64,000 bases of DNA from Spirodela intermedia (lineage: Eukaryota > Streptophyta > Magnoliopsida > Alismatales > Araceae). The stretch is taken from positions 783,169-847,168 of the forward strand of contig LR746276.1 in NCBI GenBank assembly GCA_902729315.2, in the 5' to 3' direction. Position 1 is the stretch's first letter. Each line of letters starts with the position of its first letter. Below are positions 12,301 through 23,500 of the stretch, in pieces. A program made the translations under genes and the position numbers. The notes below the pieces were generated by a model that saw nothing but the letters and a program-made list of their open reading frames with translations, searched no databases and had not been told where the DNA came from.

Positions 12301-15300
12301 TCGTTGATTATGTTCTCCGCATCGTGATACTTACCTATATTCCAGACACAAAAAGTAAACCGCCTGAACTCCACTGTCGCAAATTTCAGAGTCTGATACA
12401 CTACCCGAAAAATAATATAAAATCCAAGCTAAAGAGTTGTTTTCATGGTCAAATGAATCGTGTCTTATAATTATGCTGAATTATTATATTCATGTCAATA
12501 GAATCATTCTGCCAATATGGGAACCATGATCTCAAACAGCATTTTAAACGTGGAAATTTGATGCCATTAAAAAGAAGGAGTTACCCTTTATATTCCGCAT
12601 TTAGTGAAGTTTTTTTTTCTCTCTGACAGAGGGTTTTTACTCGGCCAGCCTATACGTACCATTCTTTGATAAGGCATTTACGAGGACACTCAGAGTAACT
12701 GCGTCCACAGAGCGGCCTTGTTTGAGCATTTCCTTGCAAATAGTATTTGCCTCATCGAGCTTTCCACAATTGACAAATGCATCAACCATAGAGCAATATA
12801 CAAGTTTCCCTTTGTTCGGTGAGTCTGATAGTGATGCGAGTAGATCTTCTAATTGTCTTGGTTGCTGTCGTCTTCCATAAAGATCTATCAAAGAAGATAT
12901 TGCAATATCTGTGGGTCTGGAACCTAGCTCAATCAATTGACCATACAAGGTATCGGCCTTCTCTATGTTTCCTGCAACAAATTGATGATTAATGAGCCCA
13001 TCGGCAATCTTCGACCAATTACTTAGTAACTTACAAAGTCATCTATACTTAAAAAATGTAATTAAACAGGCCACGGAAATCTGAAGCTACATAACCTTCC
13101 CGTGCAAATTTGCTGATGAGTTGACTAGCCAACGATAACCCTTCACTTGTTCCCACAAGAGATTCAAGAATTTCTTTAGAACTCCTCATATCAGTATTTT
13201 CTAAATACAAACAAAGCATTACGCCATGTGCAACAACATCAGGTTGCTCCAAAGACTTGAAGAAGTGTTCTGCTCTCTTAAGTGCACCACATTCCCCGTA
13301 CATGGCCATCAGAGATGTCTTAGTGTATTTATCCAGGCTGTAGCCATTTCTCTCCATCTCTTCGATGACTTGTTCAGCATCTTTTAAATTTTTCTCTTTG
13401 CAGTATACCTGCAAAACTGTCCTATAAAGGTCCTCATCAAACCGCACTTTGACCTTTCTAATATGAACAATTAATGTTCTCGCTTTCTCCAAAAGATTCA
13501 GCCTAACATATAAAATGAGTAGCTCATTACAAGAGACTGCATCAGGCGCACCAAACTTGGTTAAAGTGTGAAAGGTAGCCTCTGCAGATTCAACATCCTC
13601 CTTTGCAATGAAACATCGAAGCAAAGAACTGTATGTAAATGCAGATAATTGCACATTCCTGGAGCCCATTAATTCAAAGACACTTAAAGCTTTCTGATGG
13701 TTCCCAGAAGTTAAATAAACTTGAGCAAGAGCTGCATATGTTTTCTCATCCGTAAGGAGACCTAATTCTTCAACTTCTTGGAAAGCTTGCTCTGCATCTT
13801 CGTACAAACCCAGTTTACCATATATCCTAATAAGCATTCCATAAATTACTTCATCTATCACGATTTTACTTCTCTCCATCTCCGCAAAGAGCGAGAGAGC
13901 CTTAGAATAATCACCATTCTTGTAGTGCAATGTCAGAAGCGATGCATAGGTATAATTACTGGGGACAATGCCCCAAGCTTTCATGTCTTCGTATAGTCTC
14001 AATGCCTCATCCCGGTTACCATGCTTGACAGTCAAGTTAATCAAAAGGCTGTATGTTGCCTCCTCGGGGATGAATCGAGATTTCCTCATTTTTTCAAGTG
14101 TTTCCAAAGCCTCATGCAAAAGATTCTGTTTCACATAAGAGGTGATAATAACTGTGAAAGTAAAACTATTAGGAATGACGCCAGCATCCATCATATGTTC
14201 CCATAATTGTATAACTTTCTCATGTTGCTTCTTCTTTTGCAATGAGGAAATCATGAAATTAAACACCGAAATGGAAGGTAGCACCTTCCTCCTCTTCACA
14301 GCGTTATAAAATATCAACATATCTTTATGTCGCCCCCATCTAGCATAGGCACAAAGCATAGTACCACAAGCCACCTCGTCTGGCTCACAACCTGCTTCAA
14401 GCATCTCCAGAAATGTCTGTTCCGCGAGTCTGACCTTCCCTACTTGGCCATACATCCTAAGAAGGATTGTGTAGACGATCACAGTGGGTCTGTAGCACAG
14501 CTGCATCAAAGGATGCGATCAGAAACGTGAAGTTCATTCTTTCCACTTTACAACAGATACATAATTTATTTTCTGCACATAAAATGGATAGATAAACGCC
14601 AAAAAAAACTATGAATTTCACAAGCCATGGCACATTTTCAGACGAAATAATCTATGGAAAACCGAAGACAGAAAAACAGTATTCCAACAATCAGGGCTGT
14701 AACAGAGATGAAGTATGAGTGTAAGCCCATCTAAACTGTAATGCCAGGTTTTAGTTTATACACAAATTAACAGAGAATTTCGTAATGCTTCTATCCTTCA
14801 CATCCATCTTCCCAAATTGGCTGTCAGAAAAACATAAAATATTGATTTACCCAGCGAAATGACCACTAATCAATGAAGCTTCAGGCTCGGAGTGTTCTGA
14901 TTCTTATCACTACAATTGATAGAGCTTTTAAAGTTTTTCGGCAAAATACTTCATCATACAACCATAAGTCCTAAAATCATAATAATTAGCATTCCTCAGC
15001 AGGTAGTTCACCAATTTTAGCACAGCCCAGGATACTCTGTTTATATTTCTTCATACGGCGAAAAATTGGTAATCAGACAAATTCAGTTCTAACCACATCA
15101 GCTTCAATTAGGAGCTAATAATTTCAGTCCCTTTTCTTTTCCTTCTTACGGTATCAAGCCTTTGTTACGGATCCAGCTGACTGAACCAGGCCCCGAGCTT
15201 ATCCTCAAGGTTTTCTCTGACACAATGGCATGCACAAAATACCTTTTCTCTGACAAAAAAACTATCATGAACGCACTTGGAAATAGTGGAGGCTATTCAA

Positions 15301-16634
15301 GTGAAGGTCTGCGCGGAAGATCCAGTCTATTATCATCCTCCCACCGAAAAATAACCATATATATAATCAACCGAATTAATAATAATATTTATACAAAAAA
15401 ATACTCCTTCAATCCTACCATGCTAATTCCAAAAAAATCACCTCAGAGAGTCGACCTACAAAGCTACAAAGCCCACGACAAGGCTAGATACCTTACCTTG
15501 TTAAGAGAACAAGAAAGAATATTTACCAGAGCATATCATTCTACTTCGTGAGGTATGTATTAAAGGCCTCTTTGGTTCTTCTAAAGCCTGATGACATATT
15601 GGTGATGAGACAGATACATAAAATATGAAAGCAAGATCAATCAGTTCATCACTGCAGATGCACCATAGATGTCTTGCTCGAAATGCATAACCCTTGGGCA
15701 TTTATGTTCATCAAATAGTCCAAAATGGCTCGTCGTACTCTCTTGGCCATGTGTGGGGGGCACCAAAAAGCCACCGCATGCCACAGACACCATCAAATTA
15801 TTAAATAGCGCACCATACAGTTTTCCGTTTGACCTTGAGGATGCTTGACCATCGCTTCAAGGAGGTCAACGCCAGTGGAATGGAAAGTGCAGAACATGTT
15901 CCCAAATTAACAGGTCCGAACATAAAGATGAGGAAATAGCAGGAGGAACCGTGTATTTGAGGATAATTAGTAGAACAGGAAGGATGAAAATCTTTCAAAA
16001 AAAGTTCACATCGTTGAAACCCTGGTGACAGATGAACGAAAGAGATGTGGAGGACGAAGGACCCACCGACCTGCAGCTTCATCCAGGCGAAGAAGTCCCT
16101 GGCCTGGCGCCACCCACGCTGCTCCTTAAGCACTACGCACATCTCCCGGAAATTCAGCTGGGTGACGAACGAACCCATCACCTCCCTCATGTCATATGAT
16201 CCCTCAGGCAGCCCCGCCAGGGCCCGGACCTTCTGAATAGCCGCCACCACGTGCTTCCCGTACAAGTGCCCATCTCGGTCATCCTCTATGTACCTCACCA
16301 TCTGCTCAGGGGTCCTTCGAATCCAGCGCGGCGTCTGCGCCTGACTACCCTGGTTCCGCCGCAGTTCACTGAGGTAACGCGCCTTGGCTTTGATGATCCG
16401 CCTCGCGTTGTCATCGGAGAGTGGCTTCTTCCTGTAGGGCTCGGGTCTGAACCTCCTGCTGCTATTGCCGTCGGAGAGGCTCCAAGGGTCGGCGAATTCA
16501 TGCGCCCGGATAAGACGTACAGAGGAGGGGTTCCGCGGGGCGGGTCTGCCATGGACTTTCCTCAGATGAGGGAGCGAGGAGCTCTGCTTTGGATGTGGAA
16601 GAGGTGAAAAAAATGGGCTTCTGAGGGGTTCCAT
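9305..16634 (-). CDS. EMB976: EMB976-type pentatricopeptide repeat protein (8 exons, about 1072 aa)
   Basis: P-class PPR protein resembling Arabidopsis At5g27270 (EMBRYO DEFECTIVE 976), predicted to bind organelle RNA, probably in the chloroplast. Exons: 16071-16634, 13096-14500, 12660-12971, 12230-12334, 12054-12141, 11845-11966, 10568-10632, 9305-9862. All junctions are GT-AG and in phase, totalling 1073 codons including stop. The N-terminal region has the subgroup signature PLSDDNARRIIKAKARYLS, RRNQGSQAQTPRWIRRTPEQ and QRGWRQARDFFAWMKLQ. Then come about 20 tandem PPR motifs such as VVYTILLRMYGQVGKVRLAE (here V-IVYTILLRMYGQ). Start chosen at 16634 (MEPLRSPFF); an in-frame ATG at 16712 would translate the GA repeat as Leu-Ser repeats, so it is less likely. 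Intron 6 holds an LTR element, intron 7 a tandem duplication. Confidence 0.93.
9939..10265. repeat. Tandem direct duplication of about 157 bp in EMB976 intron 7
   Basis: Copy 1 spans 9939-10096 and copy 2 spans 10110-10265. Both begin GGTG(C/T)CAAG(T/G)AGAATTTC and end with GCCAATTACTAAGAGTTA. They differ by small substitutions and indels, so the duplication is fairly old. Confidence 0.9.
10956..11772 (+). mobile_element. Miniature copia-like LTR retrotransposon relic in EMB976 intron 6
   Basis: Candidate 5' LTR 10956-11120 starts TGTTA. A primer-binding-site-like TGGTATTAAAGC follows at 11122-11133, close to the usual initiator-Met tRNA complement TGGTATCAGAGC. A short internal region follows. 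Codons at 11528-11590 read E-stop-IADLFTKSQIIPHLRVHW, the C-terminal end typical of copia polyproteins (ADxFTK). A purine run GAGAGTGAGGAG precedes the 3' LTR at 11625-11772, which begins TGTTA and ends TAACA. The LTRs are diverged and there is no clear target duplication. It lies opposite to the host gene and ends 73 bp from exon 6. Confidence 0.7.
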
Positions 16635-16654
16635 TCCTCTGCTCTTGAGAACAG

Positions 16655-16679
16655 GAGAGAGAGAGAGAGAGAGAGAGAG
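16655..16679. repeat. (GA)n microsatellite in the EMB976 leader
   Basis: About 25 bp of GA immediately upstream of the chosen EMB976 ATG. It is transcribed as CT repeats in the 5' UTR, a common plant leader feature. Confidence 0.9.
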
Positions 16680-17294
16680 GGTGGCGAAGGGAGGAGATAT
16701 AACCGTTGGCAAGGGTGGCCCAGATATTTGGCCGTGCAGTGGAAGATGCCGTCTTCATTTCTATGAAAATATTTTCTGACCTTTTATTCCACGTAATTTA
16801 TTGAGGTGCAGCCTTTTCTGGAGAGTGTAAAAATCGGTTTTTTTTATTTCAGTTTAAAAATTACCCAAAAAAAAAAATCTCCTGAGCCACTGGAAGGAAC
16901 TCCAGCACTCGCAAGTTATTATACTTATTTGCAAGCTTTCTCCGTTCCATGAGATCAAATGGTAGCAATCCGTAATAAGAATATATTAAAATATTTAACA
17001 ACATATTATTCTTTTTTCGTGTGGAATATATCGTAAAGTTAATAAATAAATAAATATGTAAAAAACGATGATGAGTACAAATAGCTCGTCGTGAACCTTT
17101 AACTGTGTCTTTTTAGGATATAATAAAACACAATTAGATAAAAAATAATTATAATAAACATTTTTAATGTTATTATGTTGTAATAATATATATTTGGGAA
17201 AATACATTACTTATGGTAAAACTTATTTCGCCCATTTAGTGGTATTTATTATTTTATAATTTTGGGACAAGTAGGAAGAAAATTACAGCAAACT

Positions 17295-17537
17295 GACACG
17301 TGTCGCAAAATCACAATTGTCGACCTCGCAGTGCAATAATAAATAGTAACAATGACACGTGGAATGATCATAAATAAAATAAAACGCTTTTTATTTGATT
17401 TATTTACGTTATTTAAAAAATAAGGTATAATGTCAGGTCAACAATGGCCCGTATGTAAAACCAAGTACGATAAAAGGTTTGACCAAATGAAGACCAAATA
17501 GTAGGCTGCACGTGTACGTATATGGGCACCACGTGTC
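17295..17537 (+). promoter_or_regulatory. Cluster of four G-box/ABRE-type CACGTG motifs
   Basis: CACGTG cores lie in GACACGTGTC (17295-17304), GACACGTGG (17354-17362), GCACGTGTAC (17508-17517) and CCACGTGTC (17529-17537). ACGTGTC/ACGTGG contexts are those of abscisic-acid response elements bound by bZIP factors. They lie about 390-630 bp upstream of the small-protein ATG. Function is inferred from motif density only. Confidence 0.55.
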
Positions 17538-17925
17538 GTGAAGAGAAGTCTAGGAACATGGTGAGACGGTGCTTGGGTCCACCTATCGGACCATTCGACG
17601 GCCGAATGATCGCGGTGGGTGTTTCATTAAGATCATCACCCGTCCATATCTTATCATCTTTGTCGGACGTCTGCTTTAGCTTTCACCCTGAAGGAAGACA
17701 GAGAGATAGATAGAGAGAGAGGATTCGATTCCGACCGTGGTCCTTTAAATTCAGGTGCACGGCGGCGGAAATCGTCGAAGCACTGGGCGGTGGTGGGGGA
17801 ATCACTGGACGACCCATCGGGCCAAGCAACGTCGAGCCCAGTTAAAAGTGCCCCCCCGCTGGTCCTCAGTCGAGGCTCCTGCTTGCGGAGAGAACAGAGA
17901 GGGAGGAGGAAGCAGGGGGGGGCGG

Positions 17926-19118
17926 ATGGCGGGGCTCTTCGCGCGGTTCTCCGGCCGCAGTAGCGGCCACCGGCGGAACCAGAGCGCCACCGTAAGCCTC
18001 TCCTCCACCGCCGCCACCCGCGGCGTCCAGAGGAGATCTACGTCTCTGCCATAAATTCTCCCTTCTGCCATCTGCTTTCGCAATTTCTGATTCGACCGAT
18101 GGATCGATGGCTGGCCTGTAGCAGGGGATAAGTGCTCGAGGATCGTCGCCAAACGCCGGGGGAGTCGCTTCCGCGTCGGGAAATCCCCGCGGGGTAGAGG
18201 AGTTCAAGCCGGTGGAGCACCCGAGTGAGCCGGTCGGTCATGATCAGCCGATCAAGTGCCCCTTGCCGGAGCCCTCCATTCTCAATGTAAGTACGACCAC
18301 TGTCATTACAGTCCGATAAAATGCCCTCTTCACGAGATATTCCCAGCACCATGTATGCAACGCGGAGGAGACTCCGACGTTTTTCGCCCACTGTCAGGGA
18401 GCATCCATGATTTTAGATCGACCCTTAACGAGAGAGAGAGAGAGAGAGAGAGCGCGAGATTGCTCTGGTTGCGGTAACGAAGGCCAAGAAGATGACATTT
18501 ATCGCGATTATCTTATTTTCCGAAAAGGACAGCATGATTCAGATCAGCAGGTAGAGTGGGTTAGTCACCGAATTATGAGTGTAAATCTCATGAGCAATGA
18601 ATGTGGCATTCATAAAATACGATCAATTCCGCAAAGTCAGATACAAGGTATCAAATCTTCACGCCTTTTATGTCTCCGGTTATCACCCGAATTTGCGCGT
18701 ATGATGCGTTGTGAAACATTATGGTTTGAGCTGTGCTTAGCGGAATGTCGGTTCCATGTGCGAAGCCTACCACATATATGCCTGAATTTGATCTGGCCAC
18801 ATTTCATGCGTGAAGAACTCGCGGAGAGCGCGGGAATCCCGCATAAAAATTCGGTTTGGATTTCTGTTGTCTCAGGATGGAAGGATATGGAAAGAACGGA
18901 GGTCTGCAAATGCAAGAGCGAGGAGCGACTTACCAGTGGCGAGGAAGATCCCCCGCCATGAATCTAAGGACTTGGCTTCCAGTTCCTACTCTGGCTCCTC
19001 CGGACGAGTCATCTTGCCATCCCTCAGTGCTCCAGAGCAGAATATCGCAGGCCTTCTGGAGGACTGTAATGCGGCACGGGGACACGCTTCCATGTCAGTT
19101 CAAACTGATCGTGAATGA
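17926..19118 (+). CDS. Small conserved plant protein of unknown function (156 aa, 3 exons)
   Basis: Exons 17926-17991, 18125-18286 and 18876-19118 join in phase 0 through GT-AG introns. The N-terminus MAGLFARFSGRSSGHRRNQS is basic and serine-rich. The core reads VEEFKPVEHPSEP, DQPIKCPLPEPSILN and, across the second junction, DGRIWKERRSANARARSDLP. I recall short plant proteins annotated as uncharacterised that share the FKPVEHP...CPLPEPSILNDGR..KER core; the precise splice joining of that core across a 589-bp intron supports the model. The C-terminus is serine-rich and ends SMSVQTDRE. No membrane segment or known domain is visible. The G-box cluster upstream suggests stress-hormone control, by inference. 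A (GA)n tract lies in intron 2 (18430-18452). Confidence 0.75.
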
Positions 19119-19329
19119 CTCTCCTTCTTCCGACCTGTCTTCCCCTGGTAAATGGATGTACAGATGACAATGCAGTGTTGTTGGTGTCGACCTGCATCAA
19201 AATCTGTCGACCTACTAAAGATGTGGAATATTTGTGAAGCCTGATTAGGGTTATGGTTTGGGGAAACCCCAGACTAAATCGCACACTAGCCGGAAGGCCA
19301 TCAAAATGTGCAGGAGATTAGAAACTCAC

Positions 19330-19498
19330 CTTTCGAACCAGGTGAGCGGCGAATCTCCTCCTGCAGACACCTCTCAGCGCCTCTTATGATCTCGGCCTCC
19401 TCTGCTAAGAAGAGAGCTAGCAGATGGCGACGACGGCGTTGGCGTTCGATATCGTAGCAGACTTCCAAGACGGCCAAGCCGTTGGTCCGATCAGTCAT
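19330..19498 (-). other. Possible orphan first exon
   Basis: Minus strand open from ATG 19498 (MTDRTNGLAVLEVCYDIERQ) through a helical, charged stretch (LALFLAEEAEIIRGAERCLQ) to AAAG followed by GTGAGT, a consensus donor at 19328-19329. No partner exon was found downstream, where it would overlap the small-protein gene in antisense. It could be chance. Confidence 0.2.
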
Positions 19499-19631
19499 AG
19501 CTCTCTCTCACCGACGATAGTTTCTGGATTCTTCGGCCGTTGACAGGAGGGTATGGGGGACGTGGAGGGAGCCAGACAGGAATTTTTTGTCGTCGCATGA
19601 GGTTCTAAACCACCCCCCCTCCCCCCAAACT

Positions 19632-19633
<2 letters not shown>

Positions 19634-19671
<38 letters not shown>
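19634..19671. repeat. (CT)n microsatellite, about 38 bp
   Basis: Uninterrupted CT dinucleotides. They create low-complexity Leu-Ser and Arg-Glu open frames that are not genes. Confidence 0.95.
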
Positions 19672-19674
<3 letters not shown>

Positions 19675-20276
19675 TCACTATTCGATCCAATAGTGATATC
19701 GTTCTACCGTCTTCTACTTGCCGACAAAGAAAGGACAGTCAACAGAGGTTTTTTTTTCTCTCTCTCTCTCCATGAAAATAGAGGTTAAATGTATTAAAAA
19801 TACTAAATATCAGGATAAAATACCTTTTTGAGGCCTCGTATGCAAAAATCACAAAAATAAGGGTTTATTAATAATTCAACGGTTTTATGTGAACTTGAAA
19901 CGCAAAATTCTCTAAAATTTAGATAATCGCTTGACGAGAGATACAAATTCTAACATTTTTATTACAATATTTTTCTTGCATAATGATAATCGGAAAATAA
20001 TTAAAGTTAACGAAATATTACGAAGGATAATTAATATTATTATGCTCACATCGCATATCTTCTCGTGGGCATTATTTTTCACAAATTTAGATAATTTCCT
20101 TATATAGGTGTTATAGATGTGTGATCGAACCTAAAGATTTAAATATTTTGGTTAAAAAATTCAGCGCAATATATATATTTAACCTAAAAAATTAAATTTC
20201 AGAGGTAAAAAATAAGGGGTTTTTGAGAAATTAGAAAAAAGGTTTACCGTACGTGAGGCACCACGTAGTCCAATGT

Positions 20277-20288
20277 TGACCGGTCAAA
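20277..20288. promoter_or_regulatory. Perfect W-box palindrome TTGACCGGTCAA
   Basis: Two inverted W-box cores (TTGACC / GGTCAA) abut to make a perfect 12-bp palindrome 298 bp upstream of the RPN9 ATG. WRKY factors bind TTGAC(C/T). Role inferred. Confidence 0.4.
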
Positions 20289-20585
20289 AGGAATAACCTT
20301 ATATTTATATCTTTAATTACCGAATAAATGGGGAAAATTTGGCCGAAAAGGAAGAGCCCGATATTCCAAGTATTGGGTTCGGACTCTCTCTCCCTCTCTC
20401 TCTCTCGTGGGCCTTTGGTTCGAGTTTTTATAGGCCTCGTTGATCTCTCCTATGTTCTCTTTCTTTTCCCTCTCTCTCCGCCGACCGCAGGGCTTCGTCC
20501 GCCGGCAACTCTCCGGCGCCCTAGGGCGAAGTCGTTTCTCTATCTCGTCCCCCCCAGAGCGAAGCCAACAATCGGCTTGGCGTCC

Positions 20586-23500
20586 ATGGCGGGGGCGCTA
20601 CAGTATCTGGAATCGCAGAGGAACGCCCAGCCAGAGCTGGCTGATTGGTACAACACGCTCGAAGAGCTATATCAGAAGAAGCTATGGCACCAGCTCACCT
20701 TGAAACTGGATCAGTTCGTTGCTCTCGCGGTTGTCCAGGTAAAACCTATCGCCCCTTCCGTCTACGCTTTTTGTTCGGCTTCTAGGGTTTCGGTGTTACC
20801 TGTCACTATCCTAGATCTAGGCTGGCTGATATTTAGGCAAGTCAATTGTCATTAGCAATTTCTATTTTTATTCCTAAATGTTCCTTTCGTTTGGTCTCCA
20901 TCAATATTGGTTTCTGGGTTTCAATCTATCTGGACTTCCATAGATGTTGGTGGCCCTAATCTGAGCATCAAGGCTGGATGCCCGAATGTGGGGAAGAGAG
21001 GCACCAGGTTGACACGCCACTTAATAATAACTCTAGGATTTTTACAAGCTCCTGCGTGCATTGGAACGACCAGGAACTTATTGACTGATTCTTTGTGTGA
21101 TCTTTTATAATTTTTCCCCAAATTTAATCATGCCGGCATTCTTTTATCGGTGAAAAAGAAATGTTATGGAACTGAGTGATGGAATAGTCGTTTGTGCGAA
21201 GTTTTGGGTTCCTTTTTTTGTTTTTCGTCAAATTCAGGAGGGTGGGCGATGATTATGGAGGTGGCCGTTGGATATAGTCGTAGGTAACACGTCGGGACAA
21301 AGTTTTCAGTTGATTGGAGTTGGATATATGCCAATTGATAGGATTTAGGTGAGAGTTTTAAATAAGAAGAGGGATATGTAGCTAAATCTCTGCCAGTTGG
21401 TGAAAATTACACATCGTCTGGAAAAATACGTGTTCTTTTCTGTAGGGGTTATTGTGTTGGTTTTTGCTGACAGATATTGACTTTGCTAGATACGTAGAGT
21501 TCACACGATTTTCAATAGTAGATATTTTTTGGGAAACAACGACAAACTGAATGTAAACAAAGTGATTTATTTATAAAAATTAGTTAAAATTTCTAGTTTT
21601 ATTTTCGTTATAGTTAATTACTTTCCATCTGGGGCAAAAGTTGTTGGGTGTCTTTACTAGGAATTTCAAATGGACATTCATTTCATTAATGCTGTGCAGA
21701 AACTCTGGGAATTAAAGTGAATAGTGCCTGATCCACATTAGATGTTAAAGTGTAAGGAGATTATACAAGTATCACTGACAAGATGTAAGAAAACCCGACA
21801 TCTTTTCCGTATCACATCATGCTGTAACTATACTTAGACCCAAATACACTCAAATTTGAGGGGTAAAATCCATCCTCATAATGATCATTCGAAATCTGCT
21901 CTCTCACTTAAAGGTATATTCCCTTCATCGGGTGACATTGACACCTAGAAATCAGACATTTTCTTTCATTCCGAATATAACCAAATATTAGCATGCATGA
22001 GGAACCACTAAACGTTTTTGATATTGCTTAAGTATCCAATTGGAATTCCATCCGCTCCACGGTTAGGTTATCCTTAAGATCAATTGACTTTCTAGGTTAT
22101 GAAGAACTACATATCAAATCTTCAAGGTAATCCTAGAAACAGGTGATCAAATATTTCCTCCGCATCAGGTGGAGGTGAAAGCAGAGTGGGTCAGCCATTT
22201 CTTCATATGTGAAATCCTCCACATCAAAAACATTCACATACCCAGGAGCGGTCAAGCGCCATTCGTGAAAACCCAAATGGTGTCTTCTGTCTCCATTTTA
22301 TTCGTCGTGGTAGGGGAGTTTTCTCTACCACCTCATTTCAATTTCCGTGCAACTATGTCTTTTTTACGATTATCTTTCTGAGTAGGCCAAATAGAGTGCC
22401 GAGATACGCGTTCTCTCTTCTCGAAAATTCTTACTAAGTATTGGGCAATCGGTAGAATCAATTATCCTATTTGCCTCATCTCTTTCTGGATGAATGTCTT
22501 GCCTCACTATCTTCAGACTATACTAGTGTGCGCATTTGGATGTGTCGATCTCTCATTCTCCTGTGGTAGTTTGATCTCGTTGCTCCCAACCAATGACCAC
22601 TATCATCAGTACTGGACGTCCATGCCTAATAACTAAATAAGTCTAGAGTGAAGTCCTTGGTATCTTAATGGTGCAATGCCCATTTTTCGACCCCAATCCC
22701 CGCCACACTGTTCTATTTATCTATCTCCACTATCATTCAAAAAATAATCTGGGGCTTATCTTTTCCTGCCTCTTACCTGCTCCTGATCAAATACAGATTG
22801 TTGATGGACAGGCTAGTAGTACAGCTTCGTACAAAAAGTTCTTCCCATAGGAGAGAATATTTTCTGTCAATCATGTTGTTATGCTTTCAACTTCGTGCAC
22901 AAGCTTCTCTAAACCTGTGGAAAGTATGGCACCAAATGTAGTGTCATCCCCAAGAAAGATGCCGGAAAACATCTTGCAGTACATTCTAGGGTCACTGGTA
23001 CGCTCCAATGCTTCCCATCTATATGTTCATGCCCATAGACTATGCTTCTCGTAACTAACATCTTGTTCATTTAATTCTTCAAAGAATGTCACTCATCAAC
23101 CTAAATATGTATAACTCTCCAATGTCAAGAAAATAATGTTATAATCAGGATATTGAAGCTGAGTTATATGCCAAAAAACTTTCAAATCTCCTTGTCCACG
23201 ATTTATGTTAAGCTGCGCACTATCATTCTGCTCCACAAATCTTGGGTATGAAAATGTTGTCTAAACTTTCTTTGGTCTGAAACTTTGAATACACTATTGA
23301 TACATTTGCAAGAAAGACATCCAAATGTGAGTATTCCAGAAAAGGTTCCATCCATCATGTTTAACATCCAGAAAAGGTTCCATGTTTAACATCCAGAAGA
23401 TAAATTTCCATCCTTTTTTTTGTTCATACTAAGGAAATCCTAGATCCATGAGAAAAGCCCCTTATATTTTACTGTTTGTTGATGCATGTCTTCTTGCATC

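Larger units (their letters stand above)
16635..17925. other. Shared head-to-head promoter region of EMB976 and the small-protein gene
   Basis: It carries a (GA)n tract at 16655-16679 in the EMB976 leader, then AT-rich sequence from about 16760 to 17480 and a cluster of G-box motifs (17295-17537). No coding sequence was seen. Confidence 0.6.
19119..20585. other. Intergenic region before RPN9
   Basis: It holds a possible minus-strand exon (19330-19498), a CT microsatellite (19634-19671), AT-rich sequence (19780-20260), a W-box palindrome (20277-20288) and a CT-rich probable RPN9 leader (20380-20585). No other gene was seen. Confidence 0.5.

Noticed and set aside
16634-16712. Upstream EMB976 start (MPTVISPP)
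   Set aside because: Would translate the GA microsatellite as Leu-Ser repeats; homologues start at the MEPLRS-like methionine.
21640-23460. Possible transposon in RPN9 intron 1
   Set aside because: Intron is long and locally open, with a short tandem duplication near 23335-23400, but I could not find LTRs, a PBS or a polyprotein motif.
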